The position numbers and the translations under genes are program-made. A stretch of 64,000 bases of DNA from Janthinobacterium lividum (GTDB taxonomy: Bacteria; Pseudomonadota; Gammaproteobacteria; Burkholderiales; Burkholderiaceae_D), in assembly GCF_034424625.1 (NCBI RefSeq), contig NZ_CP139976.1, positions 310,001 to 374,000 of the forward strand. The letters are read 5' to 3'. Positions 17,665 to 26,662 of this stretch are shown one piece after another. The notes below the pieces were generated by a model, which made no database searches, had not been told where the DNA came from, and was given only the letters and a program-made list of their open reading frames with translations. Numbering within the stretch: position 1 is the first letter of the stretch; every line of letters begins with the position of its first letter.

Positions 17665-18177
17665 CTACAAGGTCTTGAGCCAGGCCCGCAAGCGCGTGCG
17701 CGCATTCGCATACGGCGATGCCGTGTTGAACTGGATCATGCGCCCCATCGTGTAATGCGTGTACCAGGGCTGGCCATACAATTGCGCGTCGTCGTGCGCC
17801 TCGATCAGCGCCAGCAGCTGGTTCTTCGCCTGTTCCAGGCGCTGCAGCAAGTCTTCCATGCCCAGTTCAGCATAGTCCGCATAGAAGCGCTGCGCCAATG
17901 TTCCCAGAGCGTTCCACGTGAAACCTTCGGCGGGAAAGGCGATATCCTCGATGCGTTTGCCGTCGCGCAGCTGCGCATGCCAGTGCAAGACCAGCTCGTT
18001 CCAACCCACCAGATAGGCGAGCAGGTCGCACACGCTCATGCGCGTGCCCGCCACTTTTCCTTCCAGCACGGGAGCCCGCGCCAGTGCGGGCGGCACGCGC
18101 CCTAGCTCCTGCATCAACTTTGCATACGTGCTGTTGATAGCTTCGATGAGTGCCTGCTTGCTGTCGGGGATCGCCAT
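17665..18177 (-). CDS. ClbS/DfsB family four-helix protein (DUF1706)
   Basis: Protein of 170 aa matching the ClbS/DfsB family: SKQALIEAINSTYAKLM at the start, the TRMSVCDLLAYLVGWNELVLHWH helix, FNTASPYANARTRLRAWLKTL at the end. ClbS is the colibactin self-protection hydrolase; most family members are uncharacterised. The start can be ATG 18177 or GTG 18180; both overlap the stop of the ArsR-rhodanese gene, so they are co-translated. The pairing with a redox- or persulfide-sensing regulator hints at a stress role, which is inference. Confidence 0.8.
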   Translation of the reverse strand: MAIPDSKQALIEAINSTYAKLMQELGRVPPALARAPVLEGKVAGTRMSVCDLLAYLVGWNELVLHWHAQLRDGKRIEDIAFPAEGFTWNALGTLAQRFYADYAELGMEDLLQRLEQAKNQLLALIEAHDDAQLYGQPWYTHYTMGRMIQFNTASPYANARTRLRAWLKTL

Positions 18178-18821
18178 CACGCCTCCCGGCTCACCGGCAA
18201 GCCAGCCGCCTGCCAGTCATCGTAGCCGCTGCCGAGACGGCGCGCATGCAAGCCGTGCTGGCGCAGGGCCGCCACGGCCTGCACGGACAGCACGCAATAC
18301 GGGCCGCGGCAATACGCGGCAATCTCTGCGTTCGCCGGCAATTCGCCAAGGCGGCGCTGCAAGTCATCAAAAGGAATATTGATCGCACCGGGCAAGTGGC
18401 CGGCGAAAAATTCCTGCGCGGGCCGCACGTCGAGCACAGTGATGCTCGCTTCGTGCATGCGTTCCAGCAACTCGTCGCCCGTGATCGCTTCCACGTGGTC
18501 GCCCCGGCTCAGCGCCTGCAGTTCGCTGCGCTGATGCTGCGCGTACACGTCCAGCGCGGCCAGCAGCTGCACGATGGGACCGCTGCCGAGCCGGTACAGC
18601 ACGCGCTTGCCGTCGCGCCGCGCCTGCACGAAACCGGCGCGCCGCAACTGCTGCAAATGCTGGGACGTATTCGCCACGGACAAGCCCGTCAACTCCACCA
18701 GCTGCTCCACCGCATATTCGCCATGTGCGATCTGCTCGAGCAGGCGCAATCGCGGCGCGCTGCCTAAAATATGGGCAAAACCGGCGGAACCGGTGAGAAA
18801 TTCGATATCGGCATTTTTCAT
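18177..18821 (-). CDS. ArsR-type regulator fused to a rhodanese domain
   Basis: Fusion protein of 214 aa. An ArsR winged helix (residues about 10-95; LVELTGLSVANTSQHLQQL recognition region) is followed by a rhodanese domain (about 110-210; ITVLDVRPAQEFFAGHLPGAINIP) with an intact active-site loop CRGPYC, Cys171 and Cys176. The catalytic cysteine suggests the protein senses or transfers sulfane sulfur and changes DNA binding accordingly (inference from the fusion). ATG 18821 was chosen over an ATG at 18857 that lies inside the palindrome. It is divergent from the DUF2938 gene across a 28-bp palindrome and overlaps the DfsB-like gene downstream. Confidence 0.87.
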   Translation of the reverse strand: MKNADIEFLTGSAGFAHILGSAPRLRLLEQIAHGEYAVEQLVELTGLSVANTSQHLQQLRRAGFVQARRDGKRVLYRLGSGPIVQLLAALDVYAQHQRSELQALSRGDHVEAITGDELLERMHEASITVLDVRPAQEFFAGHLPGAINIPFDDLQRRLGELPANAEIAAYCRGPYCVLSVQAVAALRQHGLHARRLGSGYDDWQAAGLPVSREA

Positions 18822-18843
18822 TGACACGATGCTAGCACCCTTA

Positions 18844-18871
18844 TAACATTCAAGCAATTAATTGAATGTTA
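18844..18871. promoter_or_regulatory. operator palindrome for the ArsR-rhodanese divergon
   Basis: Perfect 10-bp arms TAACATTCAA and TTGAATGTTA separated by 8 bp (GCAATTAA). The right arm abuts the AGGAG ribosome site (18871-18875) of the DUF2938 gene, and the left arm lies 22 bp upstream of the regulator's ATG. A bound repressor would block both genes. Confidence 0.75.
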
Positions 18872-18880
18872 GGAGCGGCA

Positions 18881-19369
18881 ATGCAAATACTCTGGCTCGA
18901 TGCGCTGGCCATCGGCGTGGGCGCGACGGCGGTGATGGATGTGTGGGCGGTGGCGTTAAAACGCTACTGGTGCATTCCTTCGCTGAACTTTGCGATGGTG
19001 GGGCGCTGGCTGGGCCATCTGCCGCGCGGCACGATCACGCACACCAACATCGCCCAGGCGGCGCCCGTGCGCGATGAAGCCATCCTGGGCTGGACGTTTC
19101 ATTATGTGATCGGCGTGCTGTTTGCGGCCGTGCTGCTGGCGCTGGTGGGAGAGGAGTGGGTGCAAGGGCCGACGTTCGCGCCGGCCCTGCTGGCGGGTGT
19201 GCTGAGCGTGGCCGCGCCATTTTGCATCTTGCAGCCGGGCATGGGCGCCGGCCTGGCCGCCCGCAAGACGCCGCATCCGATGGCCGCCCGCCTGCGCAGC
19301 CTGATGGCCCACACGGCGTTCGGCATCGGTCTGTACCTGACGGCGCTGCTGTGGTCGACGGTCCGCTAG
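18881..19369 (+). CDS. DUF2938 family membrane protein
   Basis: Integral membrane protein of 162 aa with about four helices. It has the DUF2938 look: an early MDVWAVALKR after TM1, GRWLGHLPRGTITHTNIAQA in the first loop, GWTFHYVIGVLFA in TM2, and PFCILQPGMGAGLAARKTPHP before the last helices. The family function is unknown; its members often stand next to ArsR or rhodanese genes. ATG 18881 follows AGGAG with 5 bp spacing; the frame-compatible ATG at 18866 lies inside the operator. The stop overlaps the convergent MscS-type gene by 4 bp. Confidence 0.8.
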   Translation: MQILWLDALAIGVGATAVMDVWAVALKRYWCIPSLNFAMVGRWLGHLPRGTITHTNIAQAAPVRDEAILGWTFHYVIGVLFAAVLLALVGEEWVQGPTFAPALLAGVLSVAAPFCILQPGMGAGLAARKTPHPMAARLRSLMAHTAFGIGLYLTALLWSTVR

Positions 19370-21795
19370 GAGGTCAGCGGCGGCACGGGTGTGGGCGCCG
19401 GCGCGGCTGCCACCGCCGACATGGCCGGCGCCTCCGGCTGGGCCGGCACGGTGCTCAGCACCATCGTGCTGGGCTTGGCGATGGCGATATGCGCCTCGTC
19501 CAGGCGCTTGAGCAGTTCGAACAGCAGCGCGCTGCGGATGCCCGACGTCAGGCGCGGCGACGAGGCAAAGCCGGTGGCGTTGAACAGCAACAGGCCATTG
19601 TCGATGCCATCGAGCTGCACGCTGGGCGGCGGCGTGTCGAGCACGTCGGGATTGTCGACAAAGACGGACAGGATCAGCGCGCGCGCCGCCTGCGCATCCG
19701 TGCCCAGCGGCAACGGCAGCTTGACCTGCACCAGGCCCAGCGGATTGGCCAGGGTCACGTTGCGCACCGTCTTGGTAATGAATTCCGAGTTCGGCACGAT
19801 CACCGTGGAACGGTCGCCCAGTTGAATTTCCGTGGCACGCACATTGATGCGGCGAATGTCGCCCTCCACGCCACCCAGCGACACCCAGTCGCCCACTTTC
19901 ACAGGACGTTCGGCCAATAAAATCAAGCCGGAAACGAAGTTCTGCACCACCGCCTGCAAGCCAAAACCGATACCCACCGACAAGGCTGACGCCACCCACG
20001 CGATGCGTTCCAGGCCGATGCCGGCCGCCGACAGGGCCAGCGCCACGGCCAGCACGCCGCCGATATAGCCGAACAAGGTGATGAACGACACTTGCATGCC
20101 CGTATCGAGATTAGTGGTCGGCAAATAACTGTTTTGCAGCCAGCGCTTGAACAGGCCCAGCGCAACAAAACCAACGAGCAGCACCAGCAGGGCCTGGATC
20201 AGCGCGGCAGGGCGGATCGCCACCTCGCCGATGGCCAGGCCATCCTGCAGCTTGCCGACCCGCTGGAACAGCTCGCCCGGACCTTCACCGAACGGCGCCA
20301 GCAGCAGCATCAGGGCCAGCAGCACGACGATGGCGCGGCCGATACCCGACAGCAGCACGGCCGCCTGGTCGCGCGCCTTGGGCGTGGCCAGTACAGGATG
20401 GGCCGCGTCCGGCGGCGGTGGCGTGGAGGCCAGCAGCATGCAGATATCGTCCACCAGCACCGTCAGCAGATAGGTGCTGCACACCACCACGATGACCCAG
20501 GCGATTTGCTTGGCGACAAAGCTGCCGAACGCCACATAGCCGATCAACAAGCTGATGACGCTCGACGCCAGCGCCAGCCACAACAGCACCGTGACGCAGC
20601 GCAGCCACAGGGGCGTGACCAGGGTGGCGGGATCGGCCTCGCGCAACTGGCGCCAGCAGCGCTCGGCGCGCATCAAGCCATAGGCGATGGTCGTGCTCAT
20701 CACCAGGGCGACGATGCAGTTGACGGCCACAGCCGTCGACAGGCCCGCATTGATGACGATGGTGACCCGTTCCGTCGCCCACACGAGCACGACGATGAAG
20801 GAAAACATCGACGGGAAGTTGCGCATGCGGTGCGCCAGCGCATCGGGCAGGGGCAGCAGACGCCACGACACGCGGCGCGGCGACAGCAGCGCGTGACCGA
20901 GTCCCGCCGTAAAACCGGCAAAGCAGATGATGCCGATCAAGCTGCTGAGGAAAGTCGAGGTTTTTTCGGACAGGCCACCCTCCCAGCGCAGCCCCATGGC
21001 CAGCAATTCCGCCACCAGGCCCGGCGTGGCCAGCGCCAGCACCAGCACGGCCAGCGCATGCAGCGAGCGGCGCAAGCGGCCATGCGGCACGCGCGTGGAC
21101 GTCACCACCAGCAAGTAGCGCGAAGCCCAGACGCTGGCGCCGATCACGGCCACGATGGCGGCCAGCAAGCCGCCCCAGGCCGACCACGGCGTGGCGCCTG
21201 CCGCATTCGCCAACTCCAGCTCCAGCGCGCGCAGGCGCTGCAGGTTCTGCGGCAATTCCGCATGCAGCTGTTTCCAGAACGAACCGGCGAGTATCGAGGC
21301 CGTGCGCTCGCCCAGGCGCGCCTGCAACTGGGCGCGGCGCACCGTCGACACCTGTTCCGAGGCCTGCGTCGCTTCCACGGCCAGCAGGCGCGCCAGTTTG
21401 ACCTGCGCATCGAGCGCGCTGCTGGTGCGGTCCAGCTGGCTGCGCTGCGCCGCCACGTCGGGCGCATCTTTCGTACCCGCCGCCGGCTTGCCCAGCTCGG
21501 CCAGCCGCGCCTGCACGCTGGAGAGCGTGGGCGCGAGCGCATCGGCCACCTTGTCCGCCTCGGCGCTGGCCGCCAGCGCATCAGCCCGCATCTGCGACAG
21601 GGTCGCATCATCGAGCTCAGCCTCGCCATCGAGCGCCTTCTGGATACCGGTGATCTGCTTGCGCAAGCCATCGAGACGCTGGTCGGCCGTGGCGGCGTCA
21701 TCGACGGGCTGCGACCAGGCGGGCGGCGGGGCGAGCGAGCACGCCAGCAGCAAGGCCAACAGGAAGGGGAAGAAACGGAGACGGAAAGAAGTCAT
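19366..21795 (-). CDS. MscS-type mechanosensitive channel with DUF3772 domain
   Basis: Large inner-membrane channel of 809 aa. In order: a signal peptide (about 1-28), an alpha-helical periplasmic DUF3772 region (about 35-190), roughly ten membrane helices, then the MscS core with the pore helix stretch ALSVGIGFGLQAVVQNFVSGLILLAERPVKVGDWV (in pieces: GIGFGLQAVVQNFVSG and RPVKVGDWV), the beta domain (IQLGDRSTVIVPNSEFI) and a short proline- and alanine-rich tail. It probably relieves osmotic pressure or senses envelope strain. It is larger than MscS (286 aa) and closer to the MscK/YbdG-type extended channels. Confidence 0.9.
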   Translation of the reverse strand: MTSFRLRFFPFLLALLLACSLAPPPAWSQPVDDAATADQRLDGLRKQITGIQKALDGEAELDDATLSQMRADALAASAEADKVADALAPTLSSVQARLAELGKPAAGTKDAPDVAAQRSQLDRTSSALDAQVKLARLLAVEATQASEQVSTVRRAQLQARLGERTASILAGSFWKQLHAELPQNLQRLRALELELANAAGATPWSAWGGLLAAIVAVIGASVWASRYLLVVTSTRVPHGRLRRSLHALAVLVLALATPGLVAELLAMGLRWEGGLSEKTSTFLSSLIGIICFAGFTAGLGHALLSPRRVSWRLLPLPDALAHRMRNFPSMFSFIVVLVWATERVTIVINAGLSTAVAVNCIVALVMSTTIAYGLMRAERCWRQLREADPATLVTPLWLRCVTVLLWLALASSVISLLIGYVAFGSFVAKQIAWVIVVVCSTYLLTVLVDDICMLLASTPPPPDAAHPVLATPKARDQAAVLLSGIGRAIVVLLALMLLLAPFGEGPGELFQRVGKLQDGLAIGEVAIRPAALIQALLVLLVGFVALGLFKRWLQNSYLPTTNLDTGMQVSFITLFGYIGGVLAVALALSAAGIGLERIAWVASALSVGIGFGLQAVVQNFVSGLILLAERPVKVGDWVSLGGVEGDIRRINVRATEIQLGDRSTVIVPNSEFITKTVRNVTLANPLGLVQVKLPLPLGTDAQAARALILSVFVDNPDVLDTPPPSVQLDGIDNGLLLFNATGFASSPRLTSGIRSALLFELLKRLDEAHIAIAKPSTMVLSTVPAQPEAPAMSAVAAAPAPTPVPPLTS

Positions 21796-22063
21796 GCGGA
21801 CCTATGGCTGGAAATGAGAAAAACGGCCGGATTGGCAGCAGCGCCAGTCATGGCGTGCTGCCCGGCAGGTGCCTGCCAATATAGCTGAAAACGCGGGCAA
21901 GCCGCAGGACAGGCGGAACTGGCGTGTGCCCCGGGGAGAAACTAGGTATATTGCCCTATGGAAATATCATTCGAAAAGGTCTAGGATCGTCGTCCGCTTG
22001 GCGGCGCGGCAGCCATCTGTACGCCGCCGACCTTTTCACCATTCCCTCCGTATTGAGACAGCC

Positions 22064-23743
22064 ATGAAGTTTTTATCCCATCTGACCATCGGTACACGCC
22101 TCGCCACAGGCTTTGGCACCATCGGCGCCATGCTGATCATCATCTCTTGCCTGGGCATTGCCATGCTGGGCAAGATCAACCAGGGCACCGGCCATATCGT
22201 GCATGACAGCATGCCCAAGATCGAGCTCGCCAACAGCGTGTCGGCCAACATCAACGATATCGCCATTGCGCTGCGCAACATGATGCTCAGCGCCGATCCG
22301 GCCGACCAGCGCAAACAAACGGACTCCATCCTGGCTGCGCGCCAGGCGGCGGCCGGCAATCTCGGCAAGCTCGCGAACATGCTCGATTCCGACCGAGAGC
22401 GCGCGTTGCTGGCCAAGATGAACGACGCCAACACCCGCTACGCGCAGGGGCAGGAGACCTTGCTTGAACTGATCCGTAACGGCACGCCGGACGACAGCAG
22501 CGCCTACCTGTACGGCCAGCTGCGTCCCGTATTGCTCGTCTATAAACAGTTGATTGCTGAACAGATCAGCTTGCAAAATACCCTGGCCAACACGGCGGGC
22601 GACAACGCGAATGCCACTTATGCCAATACGCGCACCTTGCTGATCGGCATGTCGCTGGCGGCACTGGCCATCGCGGCGGCGTTGGCGTATGGCATCACGC
22701 GCTCGATCACCGGCCCCGTCACCACGGCGCTGCAGGTGGCCAACACGGTGGCCGCAGGCGATTTGCGCAGCCAGATCACCGTGCATTCGCGCGATGAAAT
22801 GGGACAACTGTTGCAGGCACTCAAGCGCATGAACGACAACCTGGCGCAAACGGTGGGCACGGTGCGCGCCGGCACGGAAACGATCGCCTCGGCCTCGTCC
22901 GAAGTAGCGGCAGGCAGCCTGGACCTGTCTGCGCGCACGGAGCAGCAAGCCAGTTCGCTGGAAGAGACAGCCTCTTCCATGGAAGAACTGACCTCGACCG
23001 TCAAGCAGAATGCCGACAATGCGCGCCAGGCGCATGTGCTGGCCGATACGGCCTCCGGCGTGGCGCAGCGCGGCGGCGCCGTCATCGCGCAAGTGGTAGC
23101 GACCATGCGGCAAATCGATGCCTCGTCAAGCAAGATTGCCGACATCATCGGCGTCATCGATGGCATCGCCTTCCAGACCAACATTCTGGCCTTGAACGCG
23201 GCCGTGGAAGCGGCGCGCGCGGGCGAGCAGGGCCGCGGCTTTGCCGTCGTGGCCACGGAAGTGCGCAGCCTGGCGCACCGCTCCGCTGCCGCGGCCAAGG
23301 AAATCAAGACCCTGATCGACGACTCGACCCAGACCGTGGCGGCGGGCAGCGAGCTCGTGCATCAGGCCGGCAACACCATGAGCGACCTGGTCGACAGCGT
23401 GCGCCGCGTCACGGACATCATGGAAGAAATCACCTCGGCCAGCGCGGAACAGACGGCCGGCATCGAGCAAATCAACCAGGCCATCAGCGAGATGGACAAC
23501 GTCACCCAGCAAAACGCGGCCCTGGTGGAAGAATCGGCGGCGGCCGCCGCTGCCATGCAGGAGCAGGCGGCTACGTTGGCGCAGGTGGTGAGCGCCTTCA
23601 AGCTGGACGCCGGCGCACCGGCAAGCAAGCCGGCAATCGCCGCGACAACCGTACCGCGCCAGCAAGCCGTCGCCCTGCGCGTGCCGGCGGCCAGGAAAGC
23701 TGCACCGGCAGCAACGGCGTCATCCGACTGGGAAGAGTTCTAA
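22064..23743 (+). CDS. methyl-accepting chemotaxis protein (4HB sensor)
   Basis: Transmembrane chemoreceptor of 559 aa. TM1 (about 8-35) is followed by a four-helix-bundle ligand domain (about 36-190), TM2 (about 190-212), a HAMP domain (RSITGPVTTALQVANTVAAGD...) and the signalling coiled coil with the conserved hairpin tip (DIIGVIDGIAFQTNILALNAAVEAARAGEQGRGFAVV, in pieces IDGIAFQTNILALNA and EAARAGEQGRGFAVV). It ends in DWEEF, matching the xWxxF docking pentapeptide for CheR/CheB, so adaptation is probably tethered as in Tar. ATG 22064 was chosen because TM1 then starts near residue 8. Confidence 0.93.
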   Translation: MKFLSHLTIGTRLATGFGTIGAMLIIISCLGIAMLGKINQGTGHIVHDSMPKIELANSVSANINDIAIALRNMMLSADPADQRKQTDSILAARQAAAGNLGKLANMLDSDRERALLAKMNDANTRYAQGQETLLELIRNGTPDDSSAYLYGQLRPVLLVYKQLIAEQISLQNTLANTAGDNANATYANTRTLLIGMSLAALAIAAALAYGITRSITGPVTTALQVANTVAAGDLRSQITVHSRDEMGQLLQALKRMNDNLAQTVGTVRAGTETIASASSEVAAGSLDLSARTEQQASSLEETASSMEELTSTVKQNADNARQAHVLADTASGVAQRGGAVIAQVVATMRQIDASSSKIADIIGVIDGIAFQTNILALNAAVEAARAGEQGRGFAVVATEVRSLAHRSAAAAKEIKTLIDDSTQTVAAGSELVHQAGNTMSDLVDSVRRVTDIMEEITSASAEQTAGIEQINQAISEMDNVTQQNAALVEESAAAAAAMQEQAATLAQVVSAFKLDAGAPASKPAIAATTVPRQQAVALRVPAARKAAPAATASSDWEEF

Positions 23744-23750
23744 GGCAGCA

Positions 23751-23782
23751 ACGCCACAGGTGCCTCTCGGCGCCTGTGGCGT
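23751..23782. terminator. strong hairpin after chemoreceptor gene
   Basis: Fourteen-bp stem (one G-T wobble) with a TCTC loop, arms ACGCCACAGGTGCC and GGCGCCTGTGGCGT. It lies 7 bp after the stop codon and before the convergent mesD gene. No T-run follows, so it may work as a bidirectional or Rho-assisted end or protect the 3' end. Confidence 0.6.
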
Positions 23783-23854
23783 CATGCAGCATGGCTGCTT
23801 CCTGCTACGCGATCTGATCCATGTCAATCAACAATCAAATTTGACACGACGCGG

Positions 23855-24883
23855 CTAGGCCGATAGTTCTCTCCGGATGATGTCTGCGCCAGCACTGAGC
23901 GCATTGAGTTTGCCTCTGGCTACGTGACGAGACAAGGGCGCCATGCCGCAGTTGGTGCTAGGGTAGAGTTTGTCGGCATCGACAAAGCGCAGCGCCTTGC
24001 GCAGGGTGTTGGCCACTTCCTCCGGCGTTTCAATGGTATTGGATGCCACGTCGATGGCCCCGACCATCACTTTTTTACCGCGTATGAGTTCAATCAGGTC
24101 GATGGGAACACGCGAGTTGTGGCATTCCAGCGAGATGATGTCGATATTCGATTTCTGCAGCTTGGGGAAAGATTCCTCGTATTGACGCCACTCGGACCCC
24201 AGCGTATTTTTCCAGTCCGTATTGGCCTTGATGCCGTAACCATAGCAAATATGCACGGCCGTTTCGCACTTGAGCCCTTCGATCGCCCGCTCCAGGGTGG
24301 CAATCCCCCAATCATTCACCTCATCAAAAAAGACATTGAACGCAGGTTCGTCAAACTGGATGATGTCGACGCCGGCCGCCTCCAATTCCCGGGCTTCCTG
24401 ATTGAGGATCTTGGCAAATTCCCAGGCCAGCTTTTCGCGGCTCTTGTAGTGGCTGTCATACAGCGTATCGATCATCGTCATCGGACCTGGCAGGGCCCAT
24501 TTGATCGGCTGCGTGGTTTGCTGGCGTAAAAACTTGGCGTCGTCAACAAACACCGGCTTCGGGCGGCTCACGGCGCCAACGACGGTCGGCACACTCGCAT
24601 CATAGCGGTCGCGGATTCTGACAGTCTCGCGTTTGTCAAAATCGACGCCGCTCAGATGCTCGATGAACGTGGTGACAAAATGCTGACGGGTCTGCTCGCC
24701 ATCGCTGACAATATCGATCCCCGCCTGCTGCTGTTCCTGCAGTGACAAACGCAAGGCATCCTGTTTGCCCTCGATTAATTCCTCGTCCTGCAATTTCCAC
24801 GGCGACCAGAGTTTTTCAGGTTGGGCAAGCCAGGAAGGTTTCGGCAAGCTGCCGGCGGTCGAGGTAGGCAATAATTTTTTCAT
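23855..24883 (-). CDS. mesD: MesD-type core methionine synthase (MetE C-terminal family)
   Basis: Single-domain relative of the catalytic half of cobalamin-independent methionine synthase, 342 aa against about 750 for MetE; the N-terminal folate-binding half is absent. The zinc set is present: His211 and Cys213 (HIC), Glu253 (LECHNSR) and Cys312 (NCGMAPLS); DEPAF also fits. It methylates homocysteine. The folate-independent family MesD is known to work with MesX, encoded just upstream (25-bp gap), and is linked to aerobic bacteria; the methyl donor is unsettled. ATG 24883 was chosen over a start at 25030 that would run into mesX. The gene is more AT-rich than its neighbours. Confidence 0.88.
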   Translation of the reverse strand: MKKLLPTSTAGSLPKPSWLAQPEKLWSPWKLQDEELIEGKQDALRLSLQEQQQAGIDIVSDGEQTRQHFVTTFIEHLSGVDFDKRETVRIRDRYDASVPTVVGAVSRPKPVFVDDAKFLRQQTTQPIKWALPGPMTMIDTLYDSHYKSREKLAWEFAKILNQEARELEAAGVDIIQFDEPAFNVFFDEVNDWGIATLERAIEGLKCETAVHICYGYGIKANTDWKNTLGSEWRQYEESFPKLQKSNIDIISLECHNSRVPIDLIELIRGKKVMVGAIDVASNTIETPEEVANTLRKALRFVDADKLYPSTNCGMAPLSRHVARGKLNALSAGADIIRRELSA

Positions 24884-24908
24884 GGTGGTGATTTCGTGTG
24901 TTGGTTGG

Positions 24909-25886
24909 TCAGAGAGCGTAACTGGCAGTCCACTGTTCAAGAATATTCTTGTATGGCTTGATGAAATGCTCTTCCGTATATTTGCCCTGCTTGACTGCCA
25001 GCTGGCTGCGCTCTTCCCGGTCATAGACAATCTGCGTCAATGAATAGTCCTGGTTCTTCAGGCTCGGCTGATACGACTTGCCTGCCGCCGAATTGGCGTT
25101 GTAAATCTCGGGGCGGTAAATCTTCTGGAACGTCTCCATCGTGCTGATGGTGGCGATCAGCTCAAGATTGGTGTAGTCGCCAAGCAGGTTGCCGATGAAA
25201 TAAAACGCCAATGGGGCGGCGCTATCTGGCGGCATGAAGTAGCGAACCTGCATGCCCATTTTTTCAAAATATTGATCCGTCGAGGAAAATTCATTTTGTT
25301 GATACTCGACGCCCAATACGGGATGCTGATTCCCCGTCCGGTGATAGACCTTGCTGCTCGAGGCGCTGATGCAGATGACAGGCGGCTTGCTGAAGCGCTC
25401 TTTGTACGTATGTGATTTGACAAAGTGCCGGAACAGCTTGCCATGAAAATCGCCGAAATCGTCGGGAGCCGTGAAGGTGGATTGATTGTTGTTATGCTCA
25501 GGCAGCAGCACGCTGAAGTCGTAATCGCGCACGTAGGAAGAGAAATTATTCCCCGCGATCCCATCGATGCGTTCACCGGTTTTTTTGTCGATAACGGTCG
25601 GTTTCAAGATCTCGATCAACGGGATATTACTGCCTTCGACATCAATATTCAGCTCCACCGAGATGATTTCAAGTTCTACCGAATAGCGGTCGCCGTTCGG
25701 GTTGTCCCAATGCGCCAGGTTGTTGAAGCGGTTGTCTATCATCCTCAGGGTATTGCGCAGGTTTTCCTGGCGACTGTTTCCCCGGGCCAGATTGGCAAAA
25801 TTGGTCGTCAGGCGCGTATTGTCCGATGGATGATAGTTTTCATCGAAAACAATGCTCTTGATACTGAATATAAAATCTTTGCTCAT
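24909..25886 (-). CDS. mesX: MesX, DUF1852 putative oxygenase partner of MesD
   Basis: Soluble protein of 325 aa matching DUF1852 (SKDFIFSIKSIVFDENYHPSDNTRLTTNFANLARG at the start, in pieces SIKSIVFDENYHPSDNTRLT). The family is named MesX and described as a putative oxygenase required by MesD in Acinetobacter-type bacteria. No textbook cofactor motif is obvious; conserved-looking acids and histidines occur in HFVKSHTYKERF and FHGKLFRHF. It sits between the FMN reductase (65 bp upstream) and mesD (25 bp downstream), all on the minus strand. The base composition is clearly lower in GC than flanking genes, suggesting transfer. Confidence 0.87.
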   Translation of the reverse strand: MSKDFIFSIKSIVFDENYHPSDNTRLTTNFANLARGNSRQENLRNTLRMIDNRFNNLAHWDNPNGDRYSVELEIISVELNIDVEGSNIPLIEILKPTVIDKKTGERIDGIAGNNFSSYVRDYDFSVLLPEHNNNQSTFTAPDDFGDFHGKLFRHFVKSHTYKERFSKPPVICISASSSKVYHRTGNQHPVLGVEYQQNEFSSTDQYFEKMGMQVRYFMPPDSAAPLAFYFIGNLLGDYTNLELIATISTMETFQKIYRPEIYNANSAAGKSYQPSLKNQDYSLTQIVYDREERSQLAVKQGKYTEEHFIKPYKNILEQWTASYAL

Positions 25887-25951
25887 GGTGATCTGGTGTC
25901 CTGATTTTTGCGAATAATGTATGTGTTGATGGCTGAGCGTCGTGATGCGTA

Positions 25952-26533
25952 TCAGGCTGCGACCAGCTCTTCAGCAGTGGCAGATCTCGCATGGCGCGTC
26001 AAGTCGAGCAAGGGCAATGCCCGTTGCACCGCCAGCGTGGCCCGCTGGATCAGGGCTTCGTCCTGCAGGCGGTAGTCGAGGAAATCCTTGTCGGTCGCAT
26101 ACACACCCAGCGGTAATGTGCGTGCCTGGAAAAAGCTGAACAGCGGCCGCAACTGGTGGTCGATCATCAGGGCATGGCGCTCGCTGCCGCCGGTGGCCGC
26201 CAGCAGGACCGGCTTGTCGATCAAGGCGTCCTGGTCAATGAAATCGAAGAAGTGCTTGAACAGTCCCGTGTATGCGCCGCGGTAGACCGGTGTTGCCACC
26301 ACCAGGATGTCGGCTTGCTCGACCGCTGCAAGTTCCCGCTCCACCGTATCGGGCAGGTGGGAGCGCCAGACCGCGCCGGCAAGCTGCGGTGCGAGCTGGC
26401 CCAATTCGACCAGGCGTTGTTCGCACAGCACTTCATCGGCGATCAGGTCCATCAGGTGCTCGGCCAGGGCTGCTGCCTTGGAAGGGCGTTGCAGCCCGCC
26501 GGAAACCGCGACTAAACGAAGTGGACGTGTCAT
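25952..26533 (-). CDS. NAD(P)H-dependent FMN reductase (MsuE/SsuE type)
   Basis: Flavodoxin-fold reductase of 193 aa that would supply FMNH2 to a partner monooxygenase. It has the family marks LVAVSGGLQRPSKAAALAEHL (the phosphate loop) and VVATPVYRGAYTGLFKHFFDFID, the SsuE/MsuE flavin-contact stretch, then GGSERHALMIDHQLRPLFSFF. Starts at ATG 26533 or 26545 are possible. It is the first gene of the minus-strand unit with mesX and mesD, so its partner is probably MesX (inference), not an alkanesulfonate monooxygenase, none of which is encoded nearby. Confidence 0.85.
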   Translation of the reverse strand: MTRPLRLVAVSGGLQRPSKAAALAEHLMDLIADEVLCEQRLVELGQLAPQLAGAVWRSHLPDTVERELAAVEQADILVVATPVYRGAYTGLFKHFFDFIDQDALIDKPVLLAATGGSERHALMIDHQLRPLFSFFQARTLPLGVYATDKDFLDYRLQDEALIQRATLAVQRALPLLDLTRHARSATAEELVAA

Positions 26534-26618
26534 GTTTGCTTTCATGTGGATGGATGCGCCAGGGCCGAAAGAGTGCAGGCAACAAGGGAATCGATGATAG
26601 CGGCGGGAATCGATGAAG

Positions 26619-26648
26619 TATAATGGTCTTATTTCATACATCCATGAA
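26619..26648. promoter_or_regulatory. divergent promoter region with candidate MetR box
   Basis: A TATAAT -10 box at 26619-26624 lies ahead of the LysR gene without a clear -35. At 26633-26648 is a perfect inverted repeat TTCAT-ACATCC-ATGAA. MetR sites in Escherichia coli have the form TGAA-N5-TTCA, so the half-sites match but in the opposite order. This is the only shared control region for the mesXD side and the metR-like side. Confidence 0.5.
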
Positions 26649-26662
26649 CATGGCTCATCTCA

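Noticed and set aside
17910..17925. parS-like sequence CGTTCCACGTGAAACC in the DfsB-like gene
   Set aside because: Two mismatches at the outer positions, in a coding region about 43 kb from parAB; not distinguishable from chance without ParB data.
21796..22063. flagellar sigma-28 promoter for the chemoreceptor gene
   Set aside because: No TAAA-N15-GCCGATAA-like pair could be found in the gap; nothing else notable was seen there.
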